A stretch of DNA of 64,000 bases from Streptomyces sp. NBC_01498 (GCF_036327775.1 NZ_CP109598.1:868001-932000), one strand, 5' to 3'. Positions 1 through 8,214 are shown, counted from the first letter of the stretch. The notes: generated from the sequence alone by a model not told the origin. Numbers and translations are program-made.

Positions 1-80
1 GGAGCTCTGACCGGGCGTCACGCGAGTGACACCTCCTGAGGAGAACTGATCCGACAGAGGTGCCGCGGACGTGCCGCAGA

Positions 81-110
81 AGTGCCCCTTCCCCTGCGGG
101 GAGGGGCACT
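81..110. terminator. stem-loop, probable bidirectional terminator
   Basis: A nine-base arm AGTGCCCCT pairs with AGGGGCACT, and an inner CCCC/GGGG pair extends the stem around a TGC loop with one bulged base. It lies just past the 3' end of the minus-strand polymerase gene. It may also serve a plus-strand gene ending left of the window; frames reaching the left edge all close within the first 40 bases and are too short to identify. There is no T run, as is usual for Streptomyces terminators. Confidence 0.5.
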
Positions 111-182
111 TCGCCGTTCCCGGCGGCCACGCGCGCGTGGGCGCCGGCATCGGCGGCAAGGAGACGGACGTACGGGGACCGC

Positions 183-1226
183 TCACGCCGGGTCGGGCGG
201 CGGCTTCCCCGGCTGCTTACGGGCCCGGCTCGGCTGGACGCGCAGGGGTTCGCCGGGCATCTTCGGGTAGTCCGGCGGGTAGGGCAGGTCGCCGTGGCCG
301 TGGTCGCGCTCGTCCCGCGCGGCCAGCTCCAGCAGGCCCTCCAGGCCGTACGCCTCCGCGTCCATGTCCGCGTGCAGGTCGCCGAGTTCGGCGAAGCGGG
401 CGGGCATCGTCGCGATGTCGAAGTCACGCGGGGAGATGTCGTCCAGTTCGTCCCAGCGCAGCGGCGCGGAGACCGTGGCGTACGGGTTGGGGCGCACCGA
501 GTAGGCCGAGGCGATGGTGCGGTCGCGCGCGGTCTGGTTGTAGTCCACGAAGATCTTCTCGCCGCGCTCCTCCTTCCACCACGCGGTGGTGACCCGGCCC
601 GGCATGCGCCGTTCCAGTTCCCGGCCGACGGCGATGGCGCAGCGCCGTACCTGGGTGAAGGTCCAGCGGGGTTCGATGGCCACGAACACGTGCAGTCCGC
701 GTCCGCCGGAGGTCTTGGGCCTGCCGTTCAGGCCCTGTTCGTCCAGGAGCGCGTGCAGCTCGTGGGCGGCCCGGACCGCGTCCCCGAAGTCGGTGCCGGG
801 CTGCGGGTCCAGGTCGATGCGCAGTTCGTCGGGGTGCTCGGTGTCGTCGCGCCGTACCGGCCAGGGGTGGAAGGTGAGGGTGCCGAGGTTGGCCGCCCAG
901 AGCACGGCGGCGGGTTCGGTGGGGCACATCTCGTCGGCGGTGCGTCCGCTGGGGAAGGCGATCCGGGCGGTGGGGATCCAGTCGGGGAGGTTCTTGGGCA
1001 CCCGCTTCTGGTAGAAGGACTCGCCGGCGATGCCCTCGATCCAGCGTTCCAGGGTGGTCGGCCGGTTCCGCAGGGCGCGGGTGATCCCCTCCCCCACCGC
1101 GATGTAGTACCGGGCGACGTCCAGCTTGGTGAACCCCCGGTCGGGGAAGTAGATCTTGTCCGGGCTGGACAGCCGTACGGTCCGCCCGCCCACCTCCAGC
1201 TCCGTCGCCGCGCCCTTGCTCGCCAT
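183..1226 (-). CDS. ligD: LigD-type NHEJ DNA polymerase/primase domain protein
   Basis: 347 aa. This is the stand-alone polymerase (archaeo-eukaryotic primase) module of bacterial non-homologous end joining, which fills gaps and adds nucleotides at Ku-held broken ends. Family marks visible: an N-terminal stretch with LSSPDKIYFPD and YYIAVGEGITRAL, the repeat-binding segment FYQKRVPKNLPDWI, a DLDPQPGTDF metal-binding motif (two acidic residues), and SGGRGLHVFV near the catalytic core. The C-terminal 50 residues are basic and proline-rich. The ATG start at 1226 gives MASKGAATELEV, which fits family N-termini; the frame stays open far upstream only because of high GC. It is divergent from a DNA ligase gene whose ATG is 75 bp away, so polymerase and ligase activities are on separate polypeptides but share one promoter region. 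No nuclease domain and no ku gene are present in the window. Confidence 0.9.
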   Translation of the reverse strand: MASKGAATELEVGGRTVRLSSPDKIYFPDRGFTKLDVARYYIAVGEGITRALRNRPTTLERWIEGIAGESFYQKRVPKNLPDWIPTARIAFPSGRTADEMCPTEPAAVLWAANLGTLTFHPWPVRRDDTEHPDELRIDLDPQPGTDFGDAVRAAHELHALLDEQGLNGRPKTSGGRGLHVFVAIEPRWTFTQVRRCAIAVGRELERRMPGRVTTAWWKEERGEKIFVDYNQTARDRTIASAYSVRPNPYATVSAPLRWDELDDISPRDFDIATMPARFAELGDLHADMDAEAYGLEGLLELAARDERDHGHGDLPYPPDYPKMPGEPLRVQPSRARKQPGKPPPDPA

Positions 1227-1301
1227 ACGCGTCACGGTAGGCCGGGCTCCCCCGGCCCGCACATCGGGCGGACCGGACGTCCGCCGCGCACAATCGGGGG
1301 C

Positions 1302-2366
1302 ATGGATCTGCCGGTGATGCCTCCGATGAAACCGATGCTGGCCAAGTCCGTGGCGCGTATCCCGCCCGGTATGCAGTACGAGGCCAAGTGGGACGGCTTC
1401 CGTGCCGTCGTGCACCGGGACGGGGACGAGGTGGTGATCGGCAGCCGCAACGGCAAGCCGCTGACCCGGTACTTCCCGGAGCTGGTCACCGCGTTCCTGC
1501 GGGAGCTGCCGGAGCGGTGCGTGGTCGACGGCGAGATCGTGATCGCGTACGAGGGCCGGCTGGACTTCGACCGGCTCAGCGAGCGCATCCATCCGGCGGA
1601 CTCCCGGGTGCGGACGCTGGCCGAGCGGACCCCGGCGAGCTTCGTCGCCTTCGACCTGCTCGCCCTCGGTGACCGGTCGCTGCTGTCCACCGCGCAGTCC
1701 GAGCGCCGGGCCGCCCTGGCCGACGCGCTGGAGGGGGCCGGGGCCCCGGTCCATCTGGCACCGGCGACGACGGACGTGGAGCTGGCGGAGGAGTGGTTCC
1801 GGCGCTACGAGGGTGCCGGGCTGGACGGGGTGGTCGCCAAACCGCTGGATCTGCCGTACCGGCCGGACGTCCGGGTGATGTACAAGATCAAGCACGAGCG
1901 GACGGCTGACGTGGTGGTGGCCGGATATCGCCTCCACAAGAGCGGTCCGGTCGTCGGCTCGCTGCTGCTGGGCCTGCACGACACGGCGGGGACGCTCCAG
2001 CACGTGGGGGTGTGCGCCGCGTTCCCGATGAAGCGCCGGGCGGAGCTGGTGGAGGAGCTGGCACCGCTGCTGATGGAGTCCGCCGAGGGGCACCCGTGGG
2101 CCGCGTGGGCGCGGGAGTCGGCCCACGAGGGCGCCCGGCTGCCGGGGGCGCCGAGCCGCTGGACGGGCAAGAAGGACCTGTCCTGGGTGGCGGTGCGGCC
2201 GGAGCGGGTGTGCGAGGTGGCGTACGACCACATGGAGGGCGACCGGTTCCGCCACACGGCCCAGTTCCGGCGGTGGCGCCCGGACCGGGCGCCCGGGGAC
2301 TGCACGTACGCGCAGTTGGAGGAGCCGGTGCGGTACGACCTGGCGGAGGTGCTCGCCTCCGGCTGA
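1302..2366 (+). CDS. ATP-dependent DNA ligase, LigC/LigD ligase-domain type
   Basis: 354 aa. It seals nicks through a lysyl-AMP intermediate and is expected to act with the adjacent LigD-type polymerase in end joining or base repair. Motif I is YEAKWDGFR with the nucleophile at about Lys29. Motif III is DGEIVI, motif IV is LDGVVAK, and motif V is YKIKHERTADVVV, so the nucleotidyltransferase domain is complete. A C-terminal OB-fold follows and ends with the usual FRRWRPD segment. The ATG at 1302 was chosen because MDLPVMPPMKPMLAKS matches ligase N-termini; a second ATG at 1317 is possible. The length suits a ligase without the other LigD domains. The last codons and the stop are tandemly duplicated downstream (see the repeat at 2344). 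Confidence 0.92.
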   Translation: MDLPVMPPMKPMLAKSVARIPPGMQYEAKWDGFRAVVHRDGDEVVIGSRNGKPLTRYFPELVTAFLRELPERCVVDGEIVIAYEGRLDFDRLSERIHPADSRVRTLAERTPASFVAFDLLALGDRSLLSTAQSERRAALADALEGAGAPVHLAPATTDVELAEEWFRRYEGAGLDGVVAKPLDLPYRPDVRVMYKIKHERTADVVVAGYRLHKSGPVVGSLLLGLHDTAGTLQHVGVCAAFPMKRRAELVEELAPLLMESAEGHPWAAWARESAHEGARLPGAPSRWTGKKDLSWVAVRPERVCEVAYDHMEGDRFRHTAQFRRWRPDRAPGDCTYAQLEEPVRYDLAEVLASG

Positions 2367-2411
2367 CGCGCGGGAGTCGGAGGTGCTCGTCTCCGGTTCA
2401 CGCGCGGCCGG
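2344..2411 (+). repeat. 34-bp tandem duplication of the ligase 3' end
   Basis: The block starting CGGAGGTGCTCG at 2344 contains the last ligase codons, the TGA stop and GACGCGCGGG after it. It recurs from 2378 to about 2411 with a few substitutions; the TGA has become TCA in the second copy. The two units are directly adjacent. The second copy fills the gap before the convergent YchJ-like gene. Confidence 0.7.
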
Positions 2412-2413
2412 GG

Positions 2414-2875
2414 TCAGTCGTCGACGAAGGTGCCCTCGACATAGACCCAGGCTCCGTCGTGGCGCTCGAAGCGGCTCCGCTCGTGCAGTGTTCCCCGCTC
2501 GCCGCGCCGGGTGTAGCGGGCGCGGAAGGTGACGGTGCCGGTGGTGTGGAAGGCGCTGCCGTCCGTGGTGGCCAGGATCTCCAGGCCCGCCCAGCGCATG
2601 GCCGCGTCGAGGTCGACCCGGGAGGGCCGGGTGACGGGGTGCCAGCTGCGTATCAGGTACGGCTCGTCGCCCACCGCGAAGGCGCTGTAGCGGGCGCGCA
2701 TCAGGCGCTCGGCGGTGGGGGCGGCGGCGAGCGCGGAGTGGAACCGGCCGCAGCACTCTCCGTAGGAGGCGGGCAGTCCGCACAGACAGGGCGAGGCGTC
2801 ACGCGAGGCGGGCGGGGTCGCCGACGTGCGCGGGCCGGCGGAGGGGCGCGTGGGGCGTGCGGGGCGTCGGACCAT
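2414..2875 (-). CDS. YchJ/UPF0225-like SEC-C motif protein
   Basis: 153 aa. The N-terminal third carries the SEC-C zinc-binding pattern, here CLCGLPASYGECCGRFH, followed by the YchJ-like motif AERLMRARYSAFAVGDEPYL and the domain core ending in WVYVEGTFVDD. The family is conserved in bacteria but has no settled biochemical role; the cysteine cluster probably binds zinc. The first 25 residues are Arg/Pro-rich and poorly conserved in appearance. ATG at 2875 is taken as the start; a GTG two codons upstream is also possible. It converges with the ligase gene. Confidence 0.8.
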   Translation of the reverse strand: MVRRPARPTRPSAGPRTSATPPASRDASPCLCGLPASYGECCGRFHSALAAAPTAERLMRARYSAFAVGDEPYLIRSWHPVTRPSRVDLDAAMRWAGLEILATTDGSAFHTTGTVTFRARYTRRGERGTLHERSRFERHDGAWVYVEGTFVDD

Positions 2876-3353
2876 CCGCACATTGTGCCCCTCCCGGCGA
2901 CGGGCGCCGTCCGTCCGGCGGCCCCGAAGGCGTCCCGGCGGGCGGCTGTACGGACACCGGTCGGGGTCCGCCCGATTCCCGCGCGCGCCGGGACCGGGAA
3001 GTCGTACGCGGGCGGCGTGCACGGCACGGAGCGGGAGCGTGCCGGGCTGGGCAGGTACGCGCGCCGCACGCACCCCGCGCGGGCGGGGTTCGCGGCGCGT
3101 CCACGGCACACGACAGGGGGCTGGGTCCGAGCGTGCCGGCCCCCGGGAGTCGTACGCGCGCCGTGCACACCCCGCGCGGGCCGCGTACACGGCGCAACGC
3201 CGGAGCGTGCCGTAGAACGCCTCGGCGCCGCCGCGCTCCCCCGAGCGCCGCGGCGCCGAAGCACCTGCCTGTCCGGACCCCCGCAGATCCGGACCGTGTC
3301 GGTTCCGTGTCCCGCCCGGCCGCCGTGGCCGGCGGTCACGGCGGGTGCCCCGG
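2876..3353. repeat. non-coding gap with degenerate ~95-bp direct repeats
   Basis: No convincing gene is seen between the YchJ-like gene and the methyltransferase gene. From about 3000 to 3215 the sequence repeats imperfectly: GTACGCGCGCCG occurs at about 3055 and 3152, each followed by CACCCCGCGCGGG, and AGCGTGCCGG-like blocks occur near 3036, 3130 and 3203. The first copy (about 3004) is more diverged. The remaining 140 bp up to 3353 hold nothing recognisable. Confidence 0.5.
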
Positions 3354-4154
3354 TCAGGGCTTGCGGGCCACGCCCACGTAACCGGGGATGAGCCCGTCGC
3401 CCGGGACGGGTACGACCTCGCCCAGCTCCGGCCGCCACTCGGCGACCAGGGAGACACCGGGCTCGACCAGTTCGAGGCCGTCGAAGAAGCGGGCGACCTC
3501 CTCGCGGGAACGCAGCGCGAGCGGCACGCCCTTGGACTTGTAGAGCTCCGACGCCTTGTCCGAACCGGCCGGGTCGTAGTCGCCCGTGACGTGGGAGACG
3601 ACCACGTAACTGCCGGGCGCCAGCGGTTCCAGCAGCTTGCGGACCAGTTCGTACGCGCCGTCCTCGTCCGGGACGAAGTGCAGCAGCGCGATGAGCGAGA
3701 GGGCCACCGGCTTGTCGAAGTCCAGGATCTTGCCGGCCTGTTCGACGATCCGGTCGGGTTCGCGCGCGTCGGCCTGGATGTACTCGGTGAGGCCCTCGGG
3801 GCTGCTGCGGAGCAGTGCCTCGGCGTGCCGGAGCACGATGGGGTCGTTGTCCGTGTAGACGACGCGGGCCTCCGGGGAGACCTCCTGGGCTATCTGGTGC
3901 AGGTTGGGCTCGGTCGGGATGCCCGTGCCGATGTCGAGGTACTGGTGGATACCGGCGTTGGCGCCGAGCCAGCGGATGGCCCGGTGCATGAACGCGCGGT
4001 TGCACTTGGCCATCTCCCGGCCGAGCGGGTTGAGTTCGAGGAGCTGCCGGGCCATGTCCTCGTCGACCGGATAGTTGTCCTTGCCGCCGAGGAACCAGTC
4101 GTACATCCGGGCGGGATGCGGTCTGCTGGTGTCGATGGGGTCATGCCCGGTCAT
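3354..4154 (-). CDS. SAM-dependent methyltransferase, DUF574 (Methyltransf_19) family
   Basis: 266 aa. The family is abundant in Streptomyces and related actinomycetes and has a Rossmann SAM-binding core; most members have no known substrate. The family signature is at the N-terminus: RPHPARMYDWFLGGKDNYPVD. The glycine-rich SAM loop follows as YLDIGTGIPT, then VVYTDNDPIVL (acidic residue for the SAM ribose) and LLHFVPDEDG. The ATG at 4154 (MTGHDPIDTSRP) was chosen because it places the conserved motif about 20 residues in, as usual; an upstream ATG would add 15 atypical residues. It lies downstream of the DUF397 gene on the same strand with a 244-bp gap, so it probably has its own promoter. 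Confidence 0.88.
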   Translation of the reverse strand: MTGHDPIDTSRPHPARMYDWFLGGKDNYPVDEDMARQLLELNPLGREMAKCNRAFMHRAIRWLGANAGIHQYLDIGTGIPTEPNLHQIAQEVSPEARVVYTDNDPIVLRHAEALLRSSPEGLTEYIQADAREPDRIVEQAGKILDFDKPVALSLIALLHFVPDEDGAYELVRKLLEPLAPGSYVVVSHVTGDYDPAGSDKASELYKSKGVPLALRSREEVARFFDGLELVEPGVSLVAEWRPELGEVVPVPGDGLIPGYVGVARKP

Positions 4155-4398
4155 GCGCACTCCATGAGTTTTCACGTCGCCGGCAAGAACTGCTGGCACG
4201 AACTGAGGACAAGGAACAGGTGAGTTCAGATCCGATCAGGATCGATCGGCTCTTACCAGGCGGGATCCGGCCGATGGAGCGCGGGGTTCACGTCACATCG
4301 CGTCGGGCTCCGTCACCTCGGGTCACGGTGACCCCGTCGGTCGGTTCGACGGGTCGAACAGGTCGGCCGGCCGGATCAGCCCGGTCGGCCCGGCCGGG

Positions 4399-4635
4399 TC
4401 AGGTCAGCAGGAAGTCGGCCTTGCCGGACTTGGCGCCCTGGATGAAGGCGGCGATCTCGCCGGAGGTGTAGATCAGCGCGGGGCCGCCGGGGTCGTTGGA
4501 CTGACGAACGGCGATCCTGCCGTCGGCCAGCTTCATGGCCTCGACGCAGTTGCCGCCGTTGCCACCGCTCCACGGCTTGTGCCAGCCTTCGGCGCCGAGG
4601 TCGGTGGCGGGCATGCCGTTGTATATCGGATCCAT
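4399..4635 (-). CDS. DUF397 domain protein (WhiJ-system small partner)
   Basis: 78 aa. The single DUF397 domain is recognisable from WHKPWSGGNGGNCVEAMKL, then IAVRQSNDPGGPAL and the tail segment GEIAAFIQGAKSGKAD. In Streptomyces such small proteins are encoded beside XRE-family WhiJ-like regulators and are thought to modulate their DNA binding. Its ATG begins on the base next to the regulator's TGA (no gap), so the two are almost certainly translationally coupled. The antisense neighbour across the divergent promoter is an anti-sigma-like ATPase, completing the usual three-gene set. Confidence 0.9.
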   Translation of the reverse strand: MDPIYNGMPATDLGAEGWHKPWSGGNGGNCVEAMKLADGRIAVRQSNDPGGPALIYTSGEIAAFIQGAKSGKADFLLT

Positions 4636-5496
4636 TCACAGCTCCTTGCGGACATCCTTGAGGATCTCCTTCGTGCGTTGTGCAGTCGCGGCCTGAGCCG
4701 CCATGCGGTCCATGACTTCGAGATGGGTCGCCACCTCCGGGCGCGCGTCGAGATAGACGGCGCCGGTCAGGTACTCGCTGTAGATCATGTCGGGCAGTTC
4801 GGGCATGGCGAATCGGAAGAGGACGAACGGCCCGTAGGTCCCCGGGTGGTGCCCGGAGGAGAATTCCGCGATCTGAAGAGTCACATTGGTCATCTCCGCT
4901 GCGTCGATGAGCCGGTCGACCTGCGCGCGCATGATCTCCGGGGTACCGACGGGCCGGCGAAGCACCGTCTCGTCCATGATCACCCACAATCTGGGCGCGT
5001 CCGACCGCGTGAGCAGGGACTGGCGCCGCATCCGCAGCGCCACATGCCGTTCGATGGCCTCCGGCTGGACCTTGCCCACGGCGCCGGCGTGCATGACCGA
5101 CAGGGCGTAGCCCTCCGTCTGGAGCAGTCCCGGCACGAAATGCGGTTCGTACTGCCTGATCAGCGACGCGGCGCCTTCCAGGCTGACGTACATGCTGAAC
5201 CAGTCGGGCAGGATGTCGTGGAACCGCTGCCACCAGCCCGGCTTGTTGGCCTCCTCCGTCAGTTCGACGAAGGCCGCCGCTTCCGCCTCGCCGACCCCGT
5301 AGGCCCGGAGAAGTACTTGCACGTAGGGGACTTTGAGCGTGACCTCGGCGGTTTCCATCCTGCGGACGGTGGCCGCCGCCACCCGGAGAAGCCTCGCGGC
5401 TTCCTCGCGTTTCAGGCCGGCCCTCTCGCGCAGGTCCATCAGCCGCTTGCCGAGTACGACCTGTCCCACGGTCGGGGCAGACCGCGGTTCACTCAC
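4636..5496 (-). CDS. XRE-family transcriptional regulator with DUF5753 domain (WhiJ-like)
   Basis: 286 aa. An N-terminal helix-turn-helix spans about residues 13-70 (LGKRLMDLRERAGLKREEAARLL, then VAAATVRRMETAEV), followed by a DUF5753/Scr1-type ligand or partner domain with EPHFVPGLLQTEGYA, ERHVALRMRRQSLL and LWVIMDETVLRRP. WhiJ relatives tune development and antibiotic production with their DUF397 partner. The GTG start at 5496 is preceded by a good GGGGAGG site seven bases away and gives VSEPRSAPTVGQ; the upstream ATG would add an unconvincing leader. A 23-bp near-perfect palindrome sits 62 bp upstream of the start and may be its own operator. Confidence 0.9.
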   Translation of the reverse strand: MSEPRSAPTVGQVVLGKRLMDLRERAGLKREEAARLLRVAAATVRRMETAEVTLKVPYVQVLLRAYGVGEAEAAAFVELTEEANKPGWWQRFHDILPDWFSMYVSLEGAASLIRQYEPHFVPGLLQTEGYALSVMHAGAVGKVQPEAIERHVALRMRRQSLLTRSDAPRLWVIMDETVLRRPVGTPEIMRAQVDRLIDAAEMTNVTLQIAEFSSGHHPGTYGPFVLFRFAMPELPDMIYSEYLTGAVYLDARPEVATHLEVMDRMAAQAATAQRTKEILKDVRKEL

Positions 5497-5557
5497 TTTG
5501 GAACCTCCCCATGCACGGTTCCCAGCAGTGTGCCATGCCCTTGCCACGAAGAACACG

Positions 5558-5592
5558 GCACTCTGAAAATTTCACAGTGCTACTTGCCAAGT
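5558..5592. promoter_or_regulatory. palindromic candidate operator of the WhiJ-like regulator
   Basis: Positions 5558-5580 form an inverted repeat, GCACTCTGAAA facing TTTCACAGTGC, with one mismatch per arm pair. One base away at 5582-5592 is a second palindrome, ACTTGCCAAGT. Both lie in the divergent region between the regulator (GTG at 5496) and the ATPase gene (GTG at 5697) and are AT-richer than their surroundings. Position and symmetry suit an autoregulatory operator controlling both directions. Confidence 0.5.
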
Positions 5593-5696
5593 GTCCCGCA
5601 CGGGTGGAGAGTGGTTCGGTGAACCAGCTCATGCAGATGTCGTGCTCCCCCGGAGGTCCCGCACGGTGCTGCTCCCCCACCCGTTAGGAATCGGTC

Positions 5697-6164
5697 GTGG
5701 CACCTGGTAACGCGCTCACCCCCCCGCTGATGACCGTGTGCCCTGGCAACGTTGTCCGCCGATACGGCTTCGCACTGCCCGCCCACGCCGAGTCGGTCTG
5801 CCGTGCCAGACGGCTCACCCGGACCCGCCTCGACCGTTGGGGCACCAGGGAAGAGACCGTCGAGACAGCGATCCTGGTCGTGTCCGAGCTGGTCACGAAC
5901 GCGGTGGTGCACGCACCCGGCAACCATGTCATCTGCGAACTGCGCGAAGGAAACGGCCGGCTCCGCATAGCGGTCGAGGACCAGGGCTGCGGCCCCGCGG
6001 GCCCGCAGCTGCGCCGCGCCTCCGACGGCGAGGGCGGCCGGGGGCTGTTCCTGGTGGACGCGATGTGCAGCAGCTGGGGAACGCATGACACGTCCGGTTA
6101 CGGCGCCGGCCGTGTCGTCTGGGCGGAGCTGCCGCACGAGGCGGGTCGGGGCCGACCGTGCTGA
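5697..6164 (+). CDS. ATP-binding (HATPase/RsbW-like) regulatory protein
   Basis: 155 aa. The GHKL ATPase fold is seen as TAILVVSELVTNAVVHA (N box), IAVEDQGCGP (G1 box) and GEGGRGLFLVDAMCSSWG (G2 box). Proteins of this size in Streptomyces resemble anti-sigma factor kinases and often accompany WhiJ-like regulator/DUF397 pairs, as here. It could act as an anti-sigma factor or as a kinase of an unlinked partner; no anti-sigma antagonist is adjacent. The GTG start at 5697 follows a cccgttaggaatcg stretch with a weak site. Its stop overlaps the start of the next gene. Confidence 0.85.
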   Translation: MAPGNALTPPLMTVCPGNVVRRYGFALPAHAESVCRARRLTRTRLDRWGTREETVETAILVVSELVTNAVVHAPGNHVICELREGNGRLRIAVEDQGCGPAGPQLRRASDGEGGRGLFLVDAMCSSWGTHDTSGYGAGRVVWAELPHEAGRGRPC

Positions 6165-6586
6165 TGGGTGCGGTGCGCCGGTTCACCCGTGGGCTGCGCG
6201 ACGAGCGGAGCGGTCTGGCGCGGCTGCCGCTGCCGCCGACCCTGCCGGCCGCGCTCGGCTGTGACGCGGTGGGTGTCCCCGCGCGGCACGGTTTCCGGCT
6301 GATGGGCAGGCTGCCCAGCACCGGTTGTGTCTTCGCGGACACCGAGTGGTGGTGGTGGATCGTGCCCGCCGGCTCGGATCTCGAACTGGACTGGCCCCGG
6401 CCCGCGCGCTACGTCTCCGGGACGCTGGTCCCGGCCGCGCGCCCCCGGCTGATCCACTGGCCGGACGCGCCCACGCCGTACACCCCGCCGATCCCGTTCT
6501 ATCTGATGGTCTGCCAGCTCGCGGGGACGACTCCCGCGTGGGAAGTCGAACCGCGCGGAGAGATCCCGGTACGGCAGCGCGGCTGA
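6164..6586 (+). CDS. uncharacterised protein co-transcribed with the ATPase
   Basis: 140 aa, not recognised as a known domain. The ATG at 6164 overlaps the preceding TGA by one base (TGATG), and an in-frame GTG at 6158 is the alternative start; either way it is coupled to the ATPase gene. It has a basic N-terminus, a run of four tryptophans (EWWWWIVP) near residue 65, and many Pro/Leu residues, but no clear membrane segment. Proteins of this kind are found after RsbW-like genes in Streptomyces. Confidence 0.6.
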   Translation: MGAVRRFTRGLRDERSGLARLPLPPTLPAALGCDAVGVPARHGFRLMGRLPSTGCVFADTEWWWWIVPAGSDLELDWPRPARYVSGTLVPAARPRLIHWPDAPTPYTPPIPFYLMVCQLAGTTPAWEVEPRGEIPVRQRG

Positions 6587-6660
6587 CCCGGCAGGAAGTG
6601 TCCCCCAGGACCCGGTGGTCCCGGCCGGAGCGCATCCCCCTGGGGACAGGCGGGCGTTCC

Positions 6661-6885
6661 TCAGAGGGAGAGCGCGTTCCAGTCCGTCTCGTCGGACGCC
6701 GGCAGCTCCCGGATCCGCTCCGGCGAGGGCGGCGGCCCGTGGTCGGCCGCGACCCGCAGGGCGGAGGCCGCCGTGAGATGCCCGGGGCGCAGCGCCCGTA
6801 CGGGGTCCCCGTCCCCCAGCGGACCCGCCAGGAAACCGGTGGCGAACGCGTCGCCCGCCCCGACCGGTTCGTCAACGATTGCCAC
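6661..6885 (-). pseudogene. C-terminal remnant of a PfkB-family sugar kinase
   Basis: About 75 codons match the end of a PfkB/ribokinase-type kinase such as 2-keto-3-deoxygluconate kinase: VDEPVGAGDAFATGFLAG holds the anion-hole and catalytic-base motif GAGD, followed by the usual C-terminal helix ending NALSL and a stop. The first ~220 residues of the enzyme, with the substrate-binding part, are absent; the similarity stops abruptly around 6885 in the promoter region of the ROK gene. No intact start is evident. A formal ATG at 6918 would give an 85-residue protein that cannot be an active kinase. The deletion probably arose when the present ROK upstream region was joined here. Confidence 0.75.
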
Positions 6886-6975
6886 TCGTCGAATTGAACA
6901 AGTGGCTGGACGGGGCATCGACCTGCCGGGACCGGCGGGTCTCCCCGATACCGATCACATAGGCTCGACCGCACC

Positions 6976-8214
6976 ATGAAGACCAATCCCACATCGCTCG
7001 GTCCCAAGGCCGACAAAGAGACGGTGCGTCGGCACAATCTGAGCCTGGTGCTGCGCGCCGTGCGGGACGAGGGCGAGGCGACCAGGGCCGGTGTGGCGGC
7101 GCGGGTCGGGCTGACCCGGGCCGCGGTGTCCTCCCTGGTCGAGCAGTTGCTGGACAGCGGCTTCCTCTCCGAGTCCGGCAAGACGTTCAGCGGACAGGCC
7201 GGGCGGCCGGGCACCGTACTGAAGGTGACGCGCTCCGGTCCGGCCGGGATCGGCGTCGAGATCAACATCGACTACGTGTCGGTGTGCGTGGTCGACCTGT
7301 CGGGCACCGACCGCGTACGGCTGACCGAACACCTCGACAACCGGGGCGCCGCGCCGGACGAAGTCCTGGCCCGGGGCGCCCGCATCGCGGCGCGCACCCT
7401 CGCCTCGGCCGCCGAGCAGGACCTGTCGCCGGTCGGTGTGCAGCTCGCGCTGCCCGGTCTGGTCTCCGGGGGCACGGTCCGGCAGGCACCGAATCTGGGC
7501 TGGAACCGGGTACCTGCCGAGGAGTTGTTCGCACGGGCCCTCGCCGGGGCGCAGCCCGCCGTACCGCCGCTGCCGGTGCACTCGGAGAACGAGGCCAATC
7601 TCGCGGCCCTCGCCGAGCTGTGGTTCGGCGGCCTGGGGGGAATCCGCAGCTTCCTCTATCTGTCGGGCGAGATCGGTGTCGGCGGGGCGCTGGTACTCGA
7701 CGGCGAACTGCTGCGCGGGGCCAACGGGTTCGCCGGTGAGATCGGCCATGTGGTCGTGGACGCCGACGGGCCGCTGTGCCGGTGCGGCTCCCGGGGCTGC
7801 CTGGAGCAGTACGCGGGCCAGTCGGCGCTCCTGCGGGGCGCCGGGCTCGACGAGAACGCCGGGGTGCCGGGGGTCGCGGAGCTGGAGGCGCTGGCCCGGG
7901 GCGGCGACCCGCGGGCGATCGCCGCGATCGGCGAGGCCGGCCGGATGCTGGGCCGGGTCCTGTCGGGCGCGGTGAACCTCTTCGACCCGGACGCGGTCGT
8001 GCTCGGCGGGATCTACCGGAGCCTGATGCCGTGGCTGTCACCGCCCGCCGACGGCGAGCTGACCGGCCGGGTGGTGTCCGGCCTCTGGCCGCACGACAGT
8101 GGCAGGCTACGCGCGTCCTCCTCGGCGGGAGACGCGGCCCGCGGCGCGGCGGCCCTGGTGGTCCGCGCGGTCCTGGCGGACCCGGTGGCGTACGCGGACC
8201 GCGCGAGCGCGTAG
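6976..8214 (+). CDS. ROK-family transcriptional repressor (probable XylR)
   Basis: 412 aa. An N-terminal winged helix (residues ~15-75: HNLSLVLRAVRDEGEATRAGVAARVGL, then TRAAVSSLVEQLLDSGFL) is joined to a ROK sugar-sensing domain. The ROK zinc motif is CRCGSRGCLEQYAG, preceded by GEIGHVVVD. The ATP-like loop is degenerate, as in regulators that bind sugar but do not phosphorylate it. The gene precedes divergently arranged xylA and xylB, so it most likely represses xylose use and is released by xylose. ATG at 6976 places the HTH near residue 15. The final codons recur about 115 bp downstream of the stop (GCGGACCGCGCGAGCGC at ~8193 and ~8309). Confidence 0.9.
   Translation: MKTNPTSLGPKADKETVRRHNLSLVLRAVRDEGEATRAGVAARVGLTRAAVSSLVEQLLDSGFLSESGKTFSGQAGRPGTVLKVTRSGPAGIGVEINIDYVSVCVVDLSGTDRVRLTEHLDNRGAAPDEVLARGARIAARTLASAAEQDLSPVGVQLALPGLVSGGTVRQAPNLGWNRVPAEELFARALAGAQPAVPPLPVHSENEANLAALAELWFGGLGGIRSFLYLSGEIGVGGALVLDGELLRGANGFAGEIGHVVVDADGPLCRCGSRGCLEQYAGQSALLRGAGLDENAGVPGVAELEALARGGDPRAIAAIGEAGRMLGRVLSGAVNLFDPDAVVLGGIYRSLMPWLSPPADGELTGRVVSGLWPHDSGRLRASSSAGDAARGAAALVVRAVLADPVAYADRASA

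Noticed and set aside
60..1301. Long plus-strand N-terminal extension of the DNA ligase
   Set aside because: It is antisense to the well-conserved polymerase gene, and its sequence has no ligase character; the ligase proper begins at 1302.
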